DNA from: Tanypteryx hageni
Lineage: Eukaryota; Arthropoda; Insecta; Odonata; Petaluridae
Assembly (NCBI GenBank): GCA_028673005.1
Contig: CM054113.1
Location: 36,274,117 to 36,338,116, forward strand
Reading direction: 5' to 3'
DNA length: 64,000 nucleotides
The translations under genes and the position numbers were made by a program. This document shows positions 1-10,757 of this stretch, one piece after another; position 1 is the first letter of the stretch; the number at the start of each line of letters is the position of its first letter. The notes beneath the pieces are model-generated. The model worked only from the letters and a program-made list of their open reading frames with translations. It made no database searches and was not told the DNA's origin.

Positions 1-30
1 TTATTTGAATAGGACTTTTATTTAATCCTA

Positions 31-98
31 GTGAACTTTTCTCGGATTTCCAGCAGGGTTATTAATTATAACCCGACTGGAAACCTGAGAAAAATTCA
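31..98. repeat. Imperfect 68-bp hairpin
   Basis: The segment reads nearly the same on both strands. The arms contain TTTCCAGCAGGGTTA and its near complement TAACCCGACTGGAAA, extended outward by CTCGG/CTGAG, TTTT/AAAA and GTGAA/TTCAC, around an AT loop. It could be the stem of a small foldback element or an RNA hairpin. No flanking duplication is visible and no second copy was found in the window. Confidence 0.5.
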
Positions 99-99
99 C

Positions 100-1400
100 C
101 ATGATTATTTGCCTGGAAAGCCTCAAATCTTTTATTTAATCAATTGCTGGAAATTGGTTTCCGACTTAGATCCCCCCTCAAAAGTAAATTTCGGGGTATG
201 TGCATTATCCTAATATCATTTCATGATACACAGCATACCACTGGTTGAGAAGCTCTACTGTGATTCATTTCCATATCTTCATTAAAAATCATTTCCATAG
301 CATATCCTTATATGTACTGCCATAGTCAAATTTATATTTTTACGTCCAGTGTCATATTACTGGTATTGCAGAAGTTGGTAGGGTCTCAGCTTTATGGCTA
401 GCACTAGAAGTAGAATTAATACTCTTTCTCACAAATTATTTTTACTATAGTTTTTGGCCTGAGATGAAAGGTAAAATGTATCAGAACAGCATGCAAACAT
501 GGTTGAGATGGGCTGACATTCTCCTGAGACTAATCAATGAAACTCATTGCAAGTGGGATTGGATCCTTTATAAGGTCAGGCTGGTGACCCTAATTTTTTT
601 AATTTTTCAAGCATACGTACTAGCCAACAAAACTGTTACAATGGCATAAAAGTTACAAGATGGCATTTTTGATATTTTGAGTAACATATATGCTACTACT
701 ATTTACCACTAAATAGGCTAGATAAATTGATCTTATAAACTCAATTCTAAATGTCAAGGAAGAGAGCAAAAGTTATGGGTTGTTTCTGTAACAATTGCCA
801 AATGACACTAGGAAATGATTGTTACCTCAGCTTTTAGGCCTAATTTATTTAATTGCACTTTTTTGATTTCTCAAGCTTCCTTACCCAGTGGCATAAAATA
901 GGGTGGCATAGGTGGCCAAATTCCTCGCACCAAGCAGGATGCTCAAATTTTTCCAAATTTGGAAAAAATAAAGATTTGTGGCAATTTCTCCTTGTTATCC
1001 TAATATTTGAATGACTTGTCAGTTAATCATTATTTTCAGACAGATTAATTTAAAAAGCCTAACCTTTTTAGCATACTCCTGATTGTATATACATAAAAGA
1101 GTTCTTCCTTAAAGAATTCTGTCAGCTAGTAGTTTTAACGTCATAGGCTGAGACATAGCATGAAAGACTTTTTGGTTAACATTTTAAAATATATATCTAT
1201 TGTTGACTTTTTCTCATATTTGTAAGAAAAGCATGCTTTGAATATGTAAAATTCTTTTGTTGACTTTATCCTCATCTGCGTTTTTACATAGCGATATGTT
1301 AATGATTTTATTCATGACTATTTTTGTGTTGCATTAGGTTTTCCACAGAAAATGGTCTGGTAAATCAAGTAACTTATTCAACATTTAAAATCGTCAGAGT
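100..1400. other. AT-rich stretch, no gene recognised
   Basis: Only short frames below 65 codons occur and none matches a family I know. Part of it may be the 3' untranslated end of the minus-strand LINE that starts at about 1410, but no poly-A tail, simple-repeat tail or target-site duplication could be fixed. Confidence 0.4.
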
Positions 1401-1409
1401 ATAATAATA

Positions 1410-3215
1410 ACAATATTACTTACATTATTTTATAAGATACATTACATATTGACAATGAGCCATCAATTTGCTAGTTTATGTTGCTATTTTGAATTTCCGC
1501 TTCACTATGTTAGACATTTCTAATTCTTTTGATAACCTGAATTCTCCTTCCATCTGTAGCTTGTATGCTTCCCAAATATTTAAAAGACTCAACCTGCTCA
1601 ATATGGATTTTGTCTTGCCTTCTTTCCCTGTCTCTTTTACACAACATGTTTTTCATTTCATTTTAATTTTTAAAATGTAATTTTTTCTGACATGTCATTC
1701 ATGTCACCCAGAACTTGATTAATGCTTTCTATTGAATAAATAGTTATAACTATATCATCTGCAAATTTCAGTGTTATAATTCTTTTTCTCTTTAATATGA
1801 ATCATATCTTTTAGCTCTTCAATGGCTCCTTCTATATATAGATTGAAAAGAAATAGTGTACACCCTTGCCTTACTCTTTAAAAAAAATTGTTTCTTTGGT
1901 GTTATTGTTTCCTATTTTAAGTTCTGCCATTTGGTTTTTATAAAGATTATATATAATTTTCTTTAAAATCAAAGTCAGTCTTTTTTAGTCTCCTAAGCAA
2001 TATCTTCCAATTCACCTGCTCAAAAACCTTTTCTAGGTCAATAAATTCTATATAAGCTCTATTCAGTGTAATCAGCGTTTCTATAATGAACTTAGAATAG
2101 CCTCTGTTGATCCTCTGTTTTTCCTAAACCCAAATTGTTCTTCAGATTGGTTTTCTATTTTACTATTTATGATTTTGGTAAGGATCTTTGATAGATGTAA
2201 AAGGAGACTAATTTTTTTGAATGGGAATAATTAAACTAAACTCAAAGTCCTCAGTGATGGTACCAGTTTCAAATACTCTATTGCTAATCATGTAGTATAA
2301 AACATTTTAACCTAGAATCCATGTTTTCGAATAGTTTACTCGGAGTATTATCCATTCTTGGTGCTTTATTACTTTCTAAACTCTTCAAATCATTTCAAAT
2401 TCAGATTTTAGGATTCCATTGTCCTAACCATAGAGTTCTGTTTCAAAGATTTGTTCACCCAATGCCTAGGTCTTATACATTTCTTCTAGTTATTCATAAC
2501 ATCTCTCTGCTATTTTAGCCTCAATCATATCTACTTTCCTATCTTTGTCTCTATAATAGTTGTTTTTAATGTTCTTTCTCTGAACTTATAATTCTGTACC
2601 CTTGGTCAGTTTCACTTTCTTCTATCTTTTCATTTTTTTACTGATATCCTTTATCCATCTTTCTTTTGCTTTTTTTGTTCTCTATTTATTAAATTTTTAA
2701 AACATTCAATATTTTCTCTTGTTATACACATCTTTAGCATTCTTAAATTTTCTTCCTTCGTTCATTAGGTCAACTATATTCATATGTATTCAAAATTTTC
2801 TAGGTTTACTTTTCGTTTTTCCTTGTTCATTTTTTGCTTCATTAATTAGCCCATTTTTAATTCATTCCATCCATCTAAAACATTTTCCAGTTCACTTCTT
2901 TTTCTTTCATTGTCTTTAACTTCTTCAAATCTACTTTTATTAATTTTTAAATTATTAAGGTGCCATTTCAGGGATTTGTTTTTCTGTTGTATTTTCTAAA
3001 ATCTGAGGTTGAATTTTCTTATGGCTAGATTGTGATCACTATCGACATCTACTCCTCAACAAGTCTTTTATTTGATTTCTAAATCTATGTATTACTATAA
3101 TATGTATAATCTATTTGGTATCTGGCCATATCCCCTGACATCTTCCAAGTGTATTGTCTTCTTTTATTTTCCTTTATTCCTCAAGCCTGTATATAAATGC
3201 AGTGTAGGTGGCTTC
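1410..3215 (-). pseudogene. CFDP2-type non-LTR retrotransposon: endonuclease C-half and reverse transcriptase (decayed)
   Basis: Read on the minus strand with many frameshifts and stops, this is the second half of a LINE polyprotein. From 5' to 3' there is an endonuclease C-terminus with QYTWKMSGD, YQIDY and the SDHNLAIRKF histidine motif (about 3190-3020), then a Lys/Glu-rich linker, then reverse transcriptase. The transcriptase shows FIDLEKVFEQVNW (about 2010-2050), an RQGCTLFLFNLYIEGAIEEL block (about 1820-1875), the catalytic FADD (about 1755-1766), and a motif resembling IEQVESFKYLGS near 1580. The family copies its RNA into DNA at a nicked target. The matching endonuclease N-half lies at 5600-6190 in the same orientation, so this is one element split by an insertion. 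The endonuclease resembles the 'craniofacial development protein 2-like' proteins of arthropod annotations; I cannot fix the exact clade (RTE/BovB-like or a neighbour). Confidence 0.75.
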
Positions 3216-3740
3216 AGGAGGTGTATTTAAATTTGTCTCAGGATTTGAAAATTGCAGTTTTACTTATTATATTTACTATTTTATTTACTATTACAATTAC
3301 AGACTTTCTGGAATTCTTTGTTAAATATGTTTAAATCTCTGTGTACAGTTCTGTTGGCATTCCTTAAATACAGATGGGCACTATGAATTCCAGCAGTGAA
3401 GGACGGATTAAAGATGGAACAATGGAGCAGTTACTCCATGGCCTCCTCTGGTGATAGGGTCCCTGCCCATCAGTGTTCCCTGTATCACAGTGAAATTGTA
3501 ATAGTTTGAAGTTAAAGTTGCTCCAGGGCCTTCTACCACCTTAATCTGACTCTTCCTGAAGTCCTTTATTTCTCAACAGAGTTTAATAGTTGATGCATTT
3601 TTCTACAGATTTTCCATCCCTCAATTTTAATAAATAGCATAAATATCAAGGACCATCTTCTAACTCTCTTTTGGATTATATACCTATGATGTAAGAGAAT
3701 TTCAACTTTTTAAAATCTTTTCTTTTACATGACATGCTAG
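3216..3740. other. Filler between LINE and piggyBac relics
   Basis: No reading frame was recognised. A short stretch near 3395-3450 (CAGTGAAGGACGGATTAAAG and onwards) resembles the CAGTGGCGGATTAA ends common to hAT-type MITEs, but no partner end was found. Confidence 0.3.
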
Positions 3741-3749
3741 TTTTAAAAT

Positions 3750-5359
3750 AATATTAATGCTGGCACCAGGTTTCCCTCCTCCCTTACAGCAGCAGATCCA
3801 GAAAATGCCTTTAGGGGGGGGCGATATACCAGTTACGTACATGTTTTCACAGTAATTGAAAAGTTATTCAAATAAATTCTTTTTCATTTGATACAAAACA
3901 ATTAAATAAAATAAGATTATAATAAAATTACAATTTACAAGTTTTACTGGGTCAATTCGTAAATGTAAAGCTAATATTTTTTCGGGTCTGCTTTAGCTCT
4001 TGGGGGGAGGGGGGGCAACGATCGCCCCCTCCTGGATCTGCCACTGCTCCCTTGGTGTGTAAAGAGTTATGATTATAATAATCCAAGAGATTGATTAGCC
4101 AGAAATACACACAAACACAAAAAACTTTTTCACCATTTTGTTTCCTTTTTCCTTTTCACCAATTAGGCTTGTAAATTTGGTCCTTCAGTCCTGTATCTCC
4201 CATTGTGGGATTATATTAAAAAACACACTTTAACTTTGAAATTTTTTCACCTTTCACATTCCATACATTCATTTTGTTATCATGAAAAGTGAAAATCATG
4301 GCAACATCTCTTTTTCTCTCCGCTTCATTACCATTACTCCATTAGATTGGTAAGCTGCTGTTTCACCCTTCTGTAAATTTTTATTTCCTACAAATGAAAG
4401 GACATTTTTTCTGTAGAATTCCAGGGCGCCTGCAACATTCACACTTTTGCATGAGATGCTAAATAGGGAGAGCTGTAATAATTAATGAGCCAATAAATAT
4501 TCAATAAGATAAGTGACTATCTTGGAGCTTGGCAACTTAACCTTTGCATCTAATTTACATGTGATACTCGAACCAGCACAATATATAATATAATTTCACA
4601 GGTCAACTTTTTTAGATTCACACAGTTCAAAAGTTTTTTTGTCAAATTGGACAGTTTTAGCGGAATATATTTTCTGAATCCTAACCTACCATACCACAGT
4701 ATAAGGAATTCGTCAATACAAATATTTTCCTCCAGAATATACAAATTTTGATTTATTAAGATCATTTTAAAATAATTTGGATGGTCCCATATTATTTTTC
4801 TGGTCATTATTTTTAGCAAAGTGTAAAAATTTCATAATCATTTCCAACCTGTTCTGTTTTATTGGTGTTCCAGGAAGGGATCTTTAATGAAATAAGATTT
4901 TAGTATGGGTCTTTAGACAATTCCTGTAAGAATAGACAAAGAATAACAAATTCCTTTCGTTGTGACATCTTTCCAATTAATCACACAAGGCCTACATTTA
5001 CAGGGTGTGCTTTCGATATATTGACAGATTTAACAATTTGTTTCTAAGACAAAGAAAACTGTTTAAAATATCCTCAAGGTGGTACTTGTGGGCCCCTTTT
5101 TCTGAAAATTGTATTTTATGAGGATATATGTTTTATCCACTTGCTTCCAAGTGAATTGTGCATCAAGATTGTCACTCATATCAAGAGATTCATTTTCATT
5201 TTCTTCTTCTATCAGAGCAAACTGACAACAATATTCTTTATCAGAATCACATGTATCATTTCCTGATCCATGTGAATCAATATCCAAGTCACTTTTATCA
5301 GGTAAAAATAAAGGATCCTTATCAAAGGCATAATAGTTTGAAGAAGGATCTGCAATCAT
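3750..5359 (-). pseudogene. piggyBac-type transposase relic
   Basis: Minus-strand pieces follow the order of a piggyBac-like transposase. An acidic Asp/Ser-rich N-terminus (5359-5063) is followed by KSYFIKDPF (near 4890) and MTRKII... The core (4819-4550) has CIDEFLILWYGRLGFRKYIPLK, broken here as CIDEFLILWYGR then LGFRKYIPLK. This is the family's S/T-I-D-E block holding the first catalytic aspartate. After a frameshift comes VMVMKRRE then VAMIFTFHDNK (near 4280-4350), and YNPTMG then LKDQ (near 4180-4210), which correspond to the family's YNxTMGGVDxxDQ. The second catalytic Asp region is degraded. The C-terminal part (YFWLINLLDYYNHNSLHT, near 4080-4130) is shared with fragments at 28 kb and 41 kb. 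A hAT MITE interrupts the far C-terminus at 3787-4046. It cannot encode an active enzyme. Confidence 0.7.
3787..4046. mobile_element. 260-bp hAT-type MITE with 8-bp target duplication
   Basis: The ends are inverted repeats: CAGCAGCAGATCCAG at the left, and CAGTGGCAGATCCAG read from the right. Flanking 8-mers are CTCCCTTA (3779-3786) and CTCCCTTG (4047-4054). An 8-bp duplication with CAG...CTG ends is the hAT signature. The interior is AT-rich with subterminal G-runs and codes for nothing. The related piggyBac fragment at 28029-28185 crosses the same point without this insert, which supports the boundaries. Confidence 0.8.
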
Positions 5360-5399
5360 TGATCACTGTCACAAAATATTTTTCCAAAATGTGACCCTA

Positions 5400-5600
5400 G
5401 TAAAAAAATATATTTGTTTTAAGGGATTAAGGAAATAGAGGAGAGTGGCAATTCATCAAAATGTAGGTTTGAGTAAATGGAGTCTCAGTCATTATGGATT
5501 AGGTGAAACTGCTCCTGGAGTATGATTGTGATCACCATATATAACTGGCCTGAGGGGCTAAAGAAAGTATTAGCTATTATGTTGCTGGCAGAATTTATTT
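5400..5600. other. Junction between piggyBac relic and LINE
   Basis: A TTAA lies at 5418-5421 and another ATTAAGG nearby. piggyBac inserts at TTAA, so the element edge may be here, but the expected terminal CCCT/AGGG arrangement is not convincing. Degraded minus-strand LINE endonuclease sequence seems to continue to about 5540. Confidence 0.3.
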
Positions 5601-6190
5601 AGACATACCCCTCTTTCATTTTTCTGGCTCAATCCATATTTTCCTATGTGTTGGCCAACTCCAACTACTGAATTCCAATCTCCCATAACCACTGTTCAAT
5701 TCAATTTTATTCTCCATAGGACTATACAGTAAACCATGTAGGCGTGGATTTTTCCTTTTTTGGTTAGATTCAAAAGTATCTACTTGACCATATATTTCTC
5801 CAGTGTCTTCCTCATTATTGTCCAAGCTTTGCATGTACATTTGTGTAATAAATATGTTGTTTGGAATGTCTTTAACTTTTACCATGACAATTCTTTCATT
5901 TAGTTGGACATAACTTTTTACCTTTTGACCACAATCCTTGTCCACTATAATTTCTACTCTTGCATTTTCATTCTTATTTCCTGTATCTTTTAATCTATAT
6001 TTTCCTCTACAAAAATTTATAAACCCTCTCATTTCACTTATTCTAAGTATTTGTATGCTGAATCTTTTCATTTCAATCTTATTATCTTTTAATTTTTCAG
6101 TTTGTCTTATAGTTCTTACATTCCAAGATGCTATTTGTTTGCATGATGACGAGCAGGAATGCCTTTTTCCTCTCCTTGCCAAGCACAACT
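5600..6190 (-). pseudogene. CFDP2-type LINE endonuclease, N-terminal half
   Basis: A nearly open 190-codon frame on the minus strand matches the N-terminal apurinic-like endonuclease domain of CFDP2-type LINEs. It has IASWNVRTIRQTEKL at residues about 19-33, then RISEMRGF where the family has the catalytic ISE(V/L)RW glutamate block, then VDKDCGQKV..SYVQLNERIVMVKV and ITQMYMQS. Near 5700 the frame shifts, and the MGDWNS/VVG block appears in another frame (GYGRLEFSSWSW). The enzyme would nick target DNA to prime reverse transcription. The domain's second half and the RT lie at 1410-3215 with piggyBac sequence between them. About 150 bases upstream (6190-6340) look like the LINE's 5' leader. 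Confidence 0.7.
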
Positions 6191-6344
6191 TCTCCTATAC
6201 AGAAGCTTCCTTTTATACCAATTAAATTTACTAATTTTCTTTGCCTTTTCAGGGTTGATTTATAAGGGAAAATAATGTGGTGGTTTTTGCTGCCTTTTGT
6301 TCTGCAGTAATATAGCCATAAAAGTCATCTGACATTGCCTGTAA

Positions 6345-6930
6345 TGATCTAATCTTGAGCTTTGTTGGTGCCATTCACCTTTTTATCCTCAATTCAGTAC
6401 CAGTAGTTAATGTTTCCCTATACCATGGTTGTTTATCGACTTCCCACTCTATATTTCATCACATATGGGCAGTCTTGGGTATGGAGAGGGTAGGTCCCAG
6501 AGTGTGGTTAGGACCAGTATTGAATCAACCTCTATCAAAGACGCTATCCATACAATCTGTCTTTGCATTTATTTTCTAACATATGTAAAGAAAAAGTGTC
6601 AGATAGGTATTCTAGCCTGAGAATAGCACAGTATTACTTAAATGACGAATAATCCTTTTTACATATTGGGATTTTGTTAACCACTGAGACATCACTTTCT
6701 CAGACTGCTTAGACTTGTAGTTAACTTGTTTGTTCAGGGCATATTAATTTGAATTTGTACATAGATTCACATGAAAAGGAACTTCTAGCATCCATGAGGT
6801 AAGAGCTGACTGTGAGTGGTTAGTACATACATGTTAATGTGGTTACTTTTCATATCTATGTGAAAGGGTTCAGTGGGAAGGGATATCTACAAGTGTCGGC
6901 GAGCATGTGAGTTATTAAATTTTACTGGCA
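6345..6930. other. No gene recognised
   Basis: Only short frames of 63-74 codons occur, overlapping each other, with no family match. Possibly more LINE 5' leader followed by unique sequence. Confidence 0.3.
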
Positions 6931-7162
6931 TATGAGCCCCTTAGTTCAAAAGTGGTGTAAGTCCATTTTTACAACATGTGGGAAATGAAGGTTTTGCAAT
7001 TGGCCTTATTGAAAATTCTCAACCAATCAAAATGAAATTCTATTGTCAGCACTCACTAGATCATTGCACCTTTTCTTGCAGTTGCAGTCCTTATCAACAA
7101 ACTTTCGATTCCACAATAGCACCACTCCTATTCATGTACCGTTCACCACTGTTACGTTTTTT

Positions 7163-7949
7163 ACTTTCTCCATATACGTAGTATAGGGGAAAGTATTGTT
7201 TTCATGAAAAAGCCGGCTTCGAGATTTCAACAGAAATACACATTTTGAGGTCCCCTGGACACGTTTTGACGACTTTCTTGATGAATTCTGTGTGCGTGTG
7301 AGTGCGTGCGTGTGTGTGCGCGAGCGTGCGTGTGCGTGCGTGTGCGTGCGTTCGTGCGTGCGTGCATGCGTGCGTGCATGCGTGCGTGCGTGTGTGTGTG
7401 TGTGTGTGTATGTGATAGCTTTTTTGTGGGTGCTCTAACTCAAAAACTATTAATCAGGTCAACGCGAAATTTTATATTTAACAGTTTTATGAAAGTTAAA
7501 GAACTGCTTCGTTTTAGGTAAAAATCGGTCAACCGGAAGTGTGTTGGGTCTTGTCACTTATCCGTCATTTTAAAATATTTGCTTTAATGTTTGATATATG
7601 TAAAAACATACTGGAATAAAAATTATAGGAAATATCATTTTCTACAACCTTTGTATGAAACAGTTTTCCATATAATGCATTGTTTAAGAGATATCTTATA
7701 TTTTTAGTTGCCACCACCATACCACCTACCAACGACTATTGTTAACAATTAGCGCTTAGTTACGTCTTAGTAACGCTCCTTTTTTCTTAATTGTTGGAAC
7801 TTTGTGGCTATATCCAATATCAGAAGGCTATGGTTTGAGTTTATTTTTGTTCTTTGTAAATTCTAAAAATTTTCCCGCCGTTTCTTAAATTATTTATTTT
7901 TATTTAACCTATTTGGAATTTTTAGAAATACTACAGATATGGAGAAAGT
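7163..7949. mobile_element. Dispersed short-TIR family X, copy 1
   Basis: This copy is bounded by ACTTTCTCCATAT and its complement ATATGGAGAAAGT. The interior is shared with 35546-36149: 'AAGTATTGTTTTCAT', 'GAGGTCCCCTG', 'GGGYGCTCTAACTCAAAAAC', and a CCACCACCA block followed by TTGTTAACAATT. Because two copies share both ends and the middle, it is a mobile family. It differs from copy 2 mainly by an expanded GTGC-type repeat. No coding capacity was seen. A degraded relative may start at 40136. Confidence 0.6.
7289..7411. repeat. GTGC/GTGT microsatellite
   Basis: About 120 bases of alternating purine-pyrimidine (GTGC, GTGT, GCAT variants) sit inside family X copy 1. At the same site copy 2 (about 35670-35690) has only a short GTCTGT run, so the expansion happened after the copies diverged. 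Alternating GC/GT runs can adopt Z-DNA. Confidence 0.85.
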
Positions 7950-8345
7950 CATGCGGTGACCACATCAGATTTGTATTAGCTTGTGTTTTGGCATGAGTCT
8001 CCGGCTTCTGAATTTTCTTTCGCGGACGAAAATTTGCACTCTCACTCGTGTCACTGTCCATGATTATCGAAATTGTTCACAAAAATACTGAACAAACAGA
8101 GTCAAAAGACGGAAAGTACTACACGCTACAGCTGATAGCACACTGATGGTGACTCACACGTAAGTTGAACTAACGTCACTTGTTCCTTCTCAATGCCAAA
8201 TTTGTGCTGCTCCCAGTAGCGTAATTTTGAACTAGGAATTACATCGCTTGGGCACGGAGTAGAAGCTATTCTGAAGCGTTTCCTACAAAAATCTCAATTT
8301 TCGATTTTTTGGACTTAGACCACTTGTGAACTAAGGGGCTCATAT

Positions 8346-10060
8346 ATTATTGCATTGTAATTGTAAGAACGTGGTAACAGCTTGCCTCACAAATATTTCA
8401 TTTTTGTGATTTTAATTATTTAAATTTTTTATAAACCTTTGGAAATTCACTTTGTATGAAATTTTAAATAGATTTTGCATCAAACAAACTTCTATATACC
8501 TAGAATCAGCATCCTACCTTAAAAAAATGCTACTCAGAAATCGAATTTATCGTGATATGATGGGTAACAAAAACCTATACAGTAGCTGAAGATTGATAAT
8601 CTGCAACGGCATCACGTTCTGGCTGACTAGCATTAAATGTACTGCAGAAAAGTTGACATATTTAGTCATGCGGGAAGTTTTGAGTATAACTGAATATCAT
8701 TGCTATGACCTTGGTGCTTCGTCGAGTTTGGTTTCTAGCTTCCATTCATCTGTATCTCATAGAAATACTAGGCGTGGCATATACGTACGCTTGGGAATTA
8801 TAAATCAGGATATATAGTTAGACTTTCATTTGAAGGAAGTTGATCCTCTGGATCCCGCGAGGTTATGTCGCCAAGATAGTCGACAGGCTTTCATCCCGTC
8901 GGAGACTTCCAATTTTCACGGTTATATGCTTCCGTCCCTTCGATAAATTTCGCGAATCATTCGCCCTTGGGTATGTTTTTTGATCTCAAGACCTCCCATG
9001 GGATCCATTCACACGGTATGCATCGCTGGACGCGTCCTCTTTCAATGTGGATGGTCCATTTGCCATTCCGAGCCCGATTTATTTTTAATAAACTACGCTG
9101 CTGGTATTGACCCGTCTAATCCGTTTTTCCGGTCACCCTGCACACTGTTGCTTGTTTGCTTCTCTTGATGATTCTTAGATGCCCAATTTCTATGGAAGTA
9201 ATTAAGATTAGAATTGGTTTATTCATATTAGGCCATTTTTAAACAAAAACCATGAATGTACAAGTAAAGGTTTTCTATCTTACTAACGAAATAGTTTGTT
9301 TTTTATTTAGTAATTTATGACAACCTCGATCATATAAACCATACGTGAAATTGCTGTGATAATAATAATTACACTGGACGACAAAAAAGAACTTTTGTTA
9401 TTTCAGATGCACAAAAATTGGTGAATCAGATAGATTTTTTAATGCCGAATTCGAAAATTACCTTAAAATTCTTCGATCACCTACCAATTTCTTGTGAATC
9501 GAAAATGAAAATTGAACCATTTTGAAGATTTAATATATAAGAGAGGCCATATAAAAAAATCGTGATATCGTTGCGTTTAACGATAAAAGCATGAAAATAG
9601 GTGTCTTTGAAGTGGTTCTGAAGACAACTTTTAAAAGGTGAAGGCATCCGATATTTGGCTTAGTTCATTAAGTATCCACCATTTTCAATATGGCACTGAG
9701 ATTGTTTTTACCTTCAATTAACAAAAACTAATAACTTGAATATTTGTTCATACAGGTGGATAAAACGAAGACAGTATGCCAACAGAATAGTAGCTTTAGT
9801 CATGCTACGAAAGAAATGTCTTATTTTCTTATACTTACGACGAAAAATTAACGATTTCGGCTATCATATTTGTAGACCGACATCTTTCATAAACGAATTC
9901 CCGTAAAATATCCATAATGGGTCTAACGGCAAAATGTTTCCAGTTCTAGAAGACTTAATGAACTTTAATTTGAAGGGCATGAAATATTTAAAATATCAAC
10001 TATTACTGAGAAATAGAACAAATATATCGCTGTGACGGTTGTTTCCTCGAGTCTTTATCT
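8346..10060. other. Non-coding; one GC-richer patch at 8830-9170
   Basis: The first part and 9180-10060 are AT-rich without recognisable genes. The 8830-9170 patch is visibly less AT-rich than its neighbours and holds short frames (62-74 codons) without family similarity. It could be an old exon, a fossil transposon, or a conserved non-coding element. The 9360-10060 part may belong to the same unit as the minus-strand protein fragment that follows. Confidence 0.3.
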
Positions 10061-10065
10061 TTCTC

Positions 10066-10461
10066 CTATCCATTTTGTGTAAATCGCACATGAAAATTGG
10101 ACAAATTTACAGTATAAAAGCAGAAATTGCTAAATGAACTCACCGAAAATGTAACTGCTGAAGATTGACGCCTGTATTTCGCCCCACAGTAATCACTAAC
10201 CAATGTCCAGCAGTAGTCACCTAACATATCGGGGTTCCACTTGCCCTGGTATCGCTTCTCTATCGTGGATATTTCTTGATGAAAGCGTCCCCCATGCTCG
10301 TCACTAACAGCACCCAAGTTCGGCGGGAAATAGTCGAGATGTGAGCCCAGAAAATGAATTTTCAGTGACATGTTACCTCCCATATTTTTGTAGGCAACGA
10401 GGTCTTTAACTAGTGACTCATAATTCTCTGCTCTGAAGTTTCCAGGAAAATTTGTGGTCAC
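10066..10461 (-). pseudogene. C-terminal fragment of an uncharacterised arthropod repeat-borne protein
   Basis: A 131-codon minus-strand frame carries MSLKIHFLGSHLDYFPPNLG, GAVSDEHGGRFHQEI, EKRYQGKWNPDML and DYCWTL. I recognise this signature (SHLDxFPxNLGAVSDEHGxRFHQ then YQGxWxxxMxxDYCW) from many multi-copy 'uncharacterized protein' models in arthropod and other invertebrate genomes. There it forms the C-terminus and is followed by a basic tail, as here (KYRRQSS). The function is unknown to me; copy number suggests a transposon origin. The frame has no convincing own start: upstream coding continues in other frames to about 10645 (RKNLHFRPNSAF), implying frameshifts or an intron boundary near 10460. 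The extension after SSAVTFS probably runs past the ancestral stop. Confidence 0.6.
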
Positions 10462-10757
10462 TGCTTAAATGCACTATTTGGTCTAAAATGGAGATTTTTG
10501 CGAACAGGGGGTGAAGGAAGGGGGGGTATAATCGTCGAAAAACTGTGGAGGTCATTGTTGAACAGCCCGGAAAATCTCCAATTTTACCTGTTTTGCGAAA
10601 ATCTAAACTCGCATGCCACTCAAAAACGATGGGTGATAGAAACATTTTGTTTTAACTTTCGTAATCAGCGTAAAAACATATCAGTTGGAGGGGGGTAACG
10701 TAGGATGGTGGGGAGGGTCTCATTGCGTCTGCCTGACCTTGCCATTCAGTTGCCACC

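Larger units (their letters stand above)
6934..8341. mobile_element. 1.4-kb element with about 40-bp terminal inverted repeats
   Basis: The left end GAGCCCCTTAGTTCAAAAGT is mirrored at the right end as GAGCCCCTTAGTTCACAAGT on the minus strand, and similarity continues about 15 bases inward (GG.GTAAGTCCA). ATAT stands outside both ends (6930-6933 and 8342-8345), a possible target duplication. No transposase is encoded. A smaller repeat unit (7163-7949) lies inside. The superfamily is not assigned. Confidence 0.6.

Noticed and set aside
7306..7521. 71-codon Cys/Val/Arg-rich plus-strand frame
   Set aside because: It is a translation of the GTGC/GTGT microsatellite and has no independent support.
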